Shown piece after piece: positions 59,768 through 64,000 of a DNA stretch of 64,000 nucleotides. The stretch lies in NCBI GenBank assembly GCA_900321715.1, contig ONXC01000001.1:1-64000 (forward strand), written 5' to 3'. The DNA comes from an uncultured Bacteroidales bacterium. GTDB taxonomy: Bacteria > Bacteroidota > Bacteroidia > Bacteroidales > UBA932. The translations under genes were made by a program, and so were the position numbers. Numbering within the stretch: position 1 is the first letter of the stretch; the number at the start of each line of letters is the position of its first letter. The notes under the pieces were generated by a model. It was not told the DNA's origin and made no database searches. It was given only the letters and a program-made list of their open reading frames with translations.

Positions 59768-62700
59768 TGCACTAGTAGCAGTTCTCCTGCTGCCCCTTGC
59801 CGCATTTGCACAGCATACGGTAAGCGGAACTGTGACGGAAGCCGCAAACGGTGAACCCGTTATCGGCGCCAGCATAATGGTGCAGGGTACCTCCACGGGC
59901 GTCATCACCGACCTAGACGGTACTTTCACCATCAGCGCCCCCTCAAATGCCGTCCTGGTGTTTGACTGCATCGGCTTCAAGACCGTTACCATCCCGGTGA
60001 ACGGCCAGAGCGTGGTGAATGTCCAGATGGAGGAAGACACCCAGTTCCTTGACGAGGTTGTGGTTGTGGGTTACTCCGTCATGAAGCGCCGCGATGTCCT
60101 TGGCGCCGTTTCCAAGGTTGGTAACGAGCAACTCACCAAGGTCCCCGTGGCCAGCGTGCAGGAATCCCTGCAGGGCCGCGTGGCCGGAGTGAACATCTCC
60201 AACCAGACCGGCGCTCCGGGTGCCGATATCTCCGTACGCGTACGTGGTACCGGCTCCATCTCTTCCGGAAACGAGCCCCTTTACATTGTTGACGGTATTC
60301 CTGTGGAGGGAGCCCTCAACTCGCTTTCTGCGGGTGACATTGAGGAGATTTCCATCCTGAAGGACGCATCATCGGCCGCAATCTACGGCTCCCGTGCAAC
60401 CAACGGCGTAGTCCTCATCACCACCAAGGGTGGCAAGGAAGGCGATGCCCGCATCACCTACAATATGCAAACCGGTATCCAGTTCCACGGCAAACTGCCT
60501 CAGATGACTTCCACGGAAGAATACATCAAACTCTACAACGAGGCCGCCACCGCCGACAACGAGGTCCTTTCCATCAAGCGTAAACTCATCGAGGGCGAAT
60601 ACCTTAAGGAATTCCCCAACGTGAACCACCTGGAGGAGATTTTCCGCGTGGCTCCCATCACCCAGCACGAACTCACGCTGAGCGGCGGCAACTCCAAGAC
60701 CCGCTACCTTGTATCGGCCAATTATTTCAACCAGCAGGGTATCATCAGGAATTCCTCCTACGACAAGGCTTCCCTCCGCGCCAGCCTGAATTCCCAGATC
60801 AAGCCCTGGCTGAAGGTGGACCTCAACGTTAACGGCTCTTACGCTAACAACAAGATGCTGTCTTCATCCGGTGACGGTTACAAGAACGACCAGGGCGGCT
60901 CCGTGGTGCGTTACGCCCTTTTCCGCAACCCCGCTATCCCCGTGTTTGACAACGACGGAAACTACGTGGATATGCCCGGCACCTACTACGGCGCCGCCGC
61001 ATACAACAGTTTCTTCGGCGACGGTTACAGCCCGGAAGGCCTCACCCAGTACACGGACCGCACCAACCGCACCAAGACCCTACTCGTGACAGGCAACGTT
61101 ATGGTGAACTTCACCAAGAACCTGTTTTGGAAAACCACCATGGGCCTTGACTACCGCCACAACACCTACAGGCTCTACAACAAGACCTGGGGCGACAAAG
61201 ACCGCATCAACGAGACCAACGGCCTTACGGTGCGTTACAACCAGAATAGCAACTGGACGGTGAACTCCACCCTCAACCATAACCTTGAGTTCGGCCAGCA
61301 CCATATCAACTACCTTGTAGGTATGGAAGCCATCCACAACCGTGAAGAGGTAATCTCATCGGCCAACGAGGATTTCCCCTCCGACGACCCCGACCTCCTC
61401 TATATCGGCCTCGGGCAGGGAGCGCTGGTCTCCAGCCAGGGCGAGAGCGCGTCGTCCCTTCTCTCCTTCTTCGCCAACGCCAACTACAACTTCGGCAGCC
61501 GCTATTACGTTTCCGGCATCCTCCGTCTGGACGGATCTTCCCGCTTCAGCGCAGGTCACCGCTGGGGTCTGTTCTACTCCGCTTCCGCCGGCTGGAACAT
61601 AGACCAGGAGGCATTTATGGAGGACGCGGACTGGCTTGACAAACTCAAACTCCGCGTAGGCTACGGCGCCATCGGCAACCAGAATATCGGCCTTTACGCA
61701 TACTCTGACCGCTATTCCGGAAAGTACTATTACGCTTTCAGCGGCGCTATGGCCGACGGTTACACCCAGACTTCCCTGGGTAACGACGAACTCAAGTGGG
61801 AGACTTCCCGCCAACTCAACGCCGGTATCGACATCGAGGTCTTGAAAGGCACCCTCGGCGGTTCCGTTGACTGGTACTACAAGATTACGGACGATATGCT
61901 GGTGCAGGAATCCCTGCCCACATCCGTAGGCCGCAACGCATCCCGCTGGGTGAACAACGGCAGCGTCCTTAACACCGGCGTGGACGTGGAACTGTTCTAC
62001 CGCCGTCAGTTCAAGGACTGGGGCTTTGACGTAACACTCAACGGCGGTTACCTCCACAACGAGGTCCTGCGCCTTGACTCTCCCATCCTTGGCGGTCTGG
62101 TGAACGACGGAGTGTACGTTACCCGCACGGAGGTTGGCCATCCTATCGGCTCCTTCTATATGTATGAGATGGAGGGAATCTTCCAGAACGACGTTGAGGT
62201 GATGATGTCCCCCATCCAGGGAACAGGCATCAAGCCCGGCGACGTGAAGTACCGCAACATTGTTGAGGATTCCGTGATCGACGGCAAGGACAGAACCTTC
62301 GTGGGAAGCGCCATCCCTACTTTCACCACCGGTATCAACCTTGGCCTCAACTACAAGGGCTGGGACTTCTCAATGTTCTTCCAGGGCGCTTTCGGCCAGA
62401 AGGTGTACGTGCAGTTCTTCAACGACTCCGAAGGCTTCTACCGCGGTTTCCCTGCCACCAAGCGCTATTATGACGGACACTGGACAGGGGAGGGGAGCAC
62501 CAACGAATTCCCCCGCGCCACCTGGGTGGGCACGAACAACCGCAAGGTTTCCACCCGCTTCCTCCACGACGGCAGTTATATGCGTCTGAAGAACGTCCAG
62601 TTGGGCCACTCCTTCAAACTGCCGGAATCCTGGAACGTTGCTACCTGCAGGGTTTACCTTGCGGCGTCCAACCTCCTCACCTTCACTTCCTATCCGGGAC

Positions 62701-62822
62701 TTGATCCTGAGATGACTGTGAACGCCAACTCCACCGGAGAAGGAGACCGTGCAAACGGTATCGACTGGGGTACATACCCGGTTGCAAAGAGTGTTACCCT
62801 TGGCCTCAATTTAACCTTCTAG
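59751..62822 (+). CDS. SusC/RagA-family TonB-linked outer-membrane transporter
   Basis: 1023 residues. Signal ending AAFAQ; CarboxypepD_reg-like domain (VSGTVTEAANGEPVIGASIMVQGTSTGVITDLDGTF); TonB-box region DEVVVVGY; plug with TGAPGADISVRVRGTGSISS and PLYIVDGIP; ILKDASSAAIYGSRATNGVVLITTK; then a large barrel ending VTLGLNLTF. It imports the glycan of the GH130 locus together with the SusD encoded 4 nt downstream. Its start lies 17 nt inside the preceding gene. It differs clearly from the SusC at 27131 in the barrel, so the substrate is different. Confidence 0.95.
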   Translation: MKRIISALVAVLLLPLAAFAQHTVSGTVTEAANGEPVIGASIMVQGTSTGVITDLDGTFTISAPSNAVLVFDCIGFKTVTIPVNGQSVVNVQMEEDTQFLDEVVVVGYSVMKRRDVLGAVSKVGNEQLTKVPVASVQESLQGRVAGVNISNQTGAPGADISVRVRGTGSISSGNEPLYIVDGIPVEGALNSLSAGDIEEISILKDASSAAIYGSRATNGVVLITTKGGKEGDARITYNMQTGIQFHGKLPQMTSTEEYIKLYNEAATADNEVLSIKRKLIEGEYLKEFPNVNHLEEIFRVAPITQHELTLSGGNSKTRYLVSANYFNQQGIIRNSSYDKASLRASLNSQIKPWLKVDLNVNGSYANNKMLSSSGDGYKNDQGGSVVRYALFRNPAIPVFDNDGNYVDMPGTYYGAAAYNSFFGDGYSPEGLTQYTDRTNRTKTLLVTGNVMVNFTKNLFWKTTMGLDYRHNTYRLYNKTWGDKDRINETNGLTVRYNQNSNWTVNSTLNHNLEFGQHHINYLVGMEAIHNREEVISSANEDFPSDDPDLLYIGLGQGALVSSQGESASSLLSFFANANYNFGSRYYVSGILRLDGSSRFSAGHRWGLFYSASAGWNIDQEAFMEDADWLDKLKLRVGYGAIGNQNIGLYAYSDRYSGKYYYAFSGAMADGYTQTSLGNDELKWETSRQLNAGIDIEVLKGTLGGSVDWYYKITDDMLVQESLPTSVGRNASRWVNNGSVLNTGVDVELFYRRQFKDWGFDVTLNGGYLHNEVLRLDSPILGGLVNDGVYVTRTEVGHPIGSFYMYEMEGIFQNDVEVMMSPIQGTGIKPGDVKYRNIVEDSVIDGKDRTFVGSAIPTFTTGINLGLNYKGWDFSMFFQGAFGQKVYVQFFNDSEGFYRGFPATKRYYDGHWTGEGSTNEFPRATWVGTNNRKVSTRFLHDGSYMRLKNVQLGHSFKLPESWNVATCRVYLAASNLLTFTSYPGLDPEMTVNANSTGEGDRANGIDWGTYPVAKSVTLGLNLTF

Positions 62823-62826
62823 AGAT

Positions 62827-64000
62827 ATGAAAGCAAGAATCATCATAGCAATTGCCGCAGCAGCGGTCCTTTCCGCAACATCTTGCGAGAAATTCCTGGA
62901 GGAAAACCTCAAGGGCGGCTACTCTGCAGAGAATTATTATACCACTCCCGGCAAGGCCGAAATGGCCGTGAATGCCGTCTACAACAGCCTCTACGGCAAT
63001 ATCCTGTGGATGTTTGGAGACGTAGCCTCCGACGACTCCGTAAAGGGAGGATCGGACGGTGACCAGCCCCAGATCAACGAGATTGATTCCTTCACCGCTA
63101 CGGCGGACCACGGCAACCTGGGCACATTCTGGCAGGATACCTACGAGACCATCACCCGCGCCAACAACGCCATAGACGCCATCTCGAAGATGGGCCTTGA
63201 GGACAAAGTGGCCGCTAATCTCATCGGCCAGGCAAAATTCCTCCGCGCATATTCCTACTTCAACCTTGTGAATATATTCGGAAGGGTGCCCCTGAAGACA
63301 AAGCCCCAGAACGAGTCTTCCGCAATCCACGTGGGTCTTTCCAGCATTGAGGACATCTACGCCCAGATTGATGCCGATCTTGCGGACGCAGCCGCAGGCG
63401 TTGGAGACCTCAAGGACGGTCACGTGAACCGCACCGCCGCCTATGCCCTCCTTGCAAAGAGCAAGGTTTTCCAGGGCAAATGGGCCGATGCCCTTGCCGC
63501 GATAACGGCCCTTGAAGGCCTGGGCGCAGGTTATGACCTGGATCCGGACTACGCCAGCCTCTTCGCCCCCGGCGGAGAAGACAGCGTGGAGAGCATCTTC
63601 GCAATCCGTTACGGCAACAACAAGACCGCATCCCTTGGCAACAACCTATGCGTGTGGTTCGCACCCTTCGAGGAAGGCGGTTACAACTTCAACGCTCCCA
63701 CGGAGTCCTATGTGGGCGTATTTGATGAACTCACCGTTGGCGGTGACACCGATCCCCGCCTTGACGCATCCATCGGCCGTGACGGGAAGCCCTGGTTCAA
63801 CGGTACCACCTTCAAGAAGGAATGGGGCGGAGCCACCGGCTACCTTGTGAAAAAGTACGACCAGGACGACGTTGAGGACCAGGCAAAGGCACAGAGCACC
63901 GTTCCCCAGCAGCGCATCCGCTACGCCGAAGTCCTTCTCTTGAAGGCCGAGGCTATGAACGAGAGCGGAACCGCCGGCGCGGCCGCCGTGCTTGATCAGG
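62827..64000 (+). CDS. SusD/RagB-family lipoprotein, cut by window edge
   Basis: 391 codons from the ATG at 62827 run to the right edge without a stop. Lipobox SATSCE; EKFLEENLKGGYSAENYYTTPGKAEMAVNAVYNSLYG is the typical SusD N-terminus, and AKFLRAYSYFNLVNIFGRVPL the TPR-like helix motif. RIRYAEVLLLKAEAMNESG near the edge is the conserved C-terminal helix, so perhaps 80-130 residues are missing. It is the partner of the SusC just upstream. Confidence 0.93.
   Translation, partial: MKARIIIAIAAAAVLSATSCEKFLEENLKGGYSAENYYTTPGKAEMAVNAVYNSLYGNILWMFGDVASDDSVKGGSDGDQPQINEIDSFTATADHGNLGTFWQDTYETITRANNAIDAISKMGLEDKVAANLIGQAKFLRAYSYFNLVNIFGRVPLKTKPQNESSAIHVGLSSIEDIYAQIDADLADAAAGVGDLKDGHVNRTAAYALLAKSKVFQGKWADALAAITALEGLGAGYDLDPDYASLFAPGGEDSVESIFAIRYGNNKTASLGNNLCVWFAPFEEGGYNFNAPTESYVGVFDELTVGGDTDPRLDASIGRDGKPWFNGTTFKKEWGGATGYLVKKYDQDDVEDQAKAQSTVPQQRIRYAEVLLLKAEAMNESGTAGAAAVLDQ

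Noticed and set aside
57938-60040. A 700-codon open frame on the minus strand
   Set aside because: It lies antisense to the MFS, lipoprotein and SusC genes, which have clear family motifs. Long antisense frames arise from their codon use; the product has no recognisable domain.

Overview
The window is chromosomal DNA from a member of the Bacteroidota, most likely the Bacteroidales. The evidence is two SusC/SusD outer-membrane pairs, a one-piece hybrid two-component regulator, many lipoprotein signal peptides, fimbrillin-like proteins, and promoters of the Bacteroidota type (TAnnTTTG around -7, TTG around -33). GC content looks moderate to high by eye, with a clearly AT-richer island around 42-46 kb. 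The genus cannot be fixed from this window. The heptamer GGCCGAT/ATCGGCC is strongly over-represented (about 89 sites counted by hand) and behaves like a lineage signature.

Layout. 1-4.4 kb: housekeeping and accessory enzymes (a truncated alpha/beta hydrolase, a type-B carboxylesterase, DUF1963, a PPC-domain protein, an unknown lipoprotein). 4.5-7 kb: class I fumarase, with a frameshift as read, followed by a DUF2400 protein. 7-17 kb: eight closely packed minus-strand genes ending in aspartate ammonia-lyase. They include a NMT1/THI5-like binding protein, a membrane-bound PP2C phosphatase, a surface-antigen-like barrel and a GH3 enzyme joined by 4-nt overlaps or 1-nt gaps. 17-23.6 kb: GH36 alpha-galactosidase, a BACON/tyrosine-phosphatase protein, a second melibiase-like enzyme and a PfkB sugar kinase.

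23.7-46.3 kb is an amino-sugar/galactoside utilisation locus. A DeoR/AgaR-type repressor controls an AgaS sugar-phosphate isomerase and a KbaZ/GatZ-like protein. These are followed by SusC, SusD and a long run of surface lipoproteins. Those lipoproteins draw on three parts: DUF4874/DUF4832 putative glycosidase domains, CBM9-like domains, and fimbrillin-like domains. Several are preceded by tiny 40-54-residue ORFs. At 44.4-44.6 kb a long inverted repeat surrounds a promoter between two divergent fimbrillin-type units, the arrangement expected of an invertible (phase-variable) promoter.

46.4-51.8 kb: a HigBA toxin-antitoxin pair and an alkaline phosphatase/transporter/DUF4832-like operon lie between two inverted copies of a mosaic repeat built from short palindrome-ended units. 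51.8-64 kb: a second polysaccharide utilisation locus with a hybrid two-component regulator, a GH130 phosphorylase, an MFS transporter, an unknown lipoprotein, SusC, and a SusD cut by the window edge. No tRNA, rRNA, CRISPR array or recombinase gene was seen.
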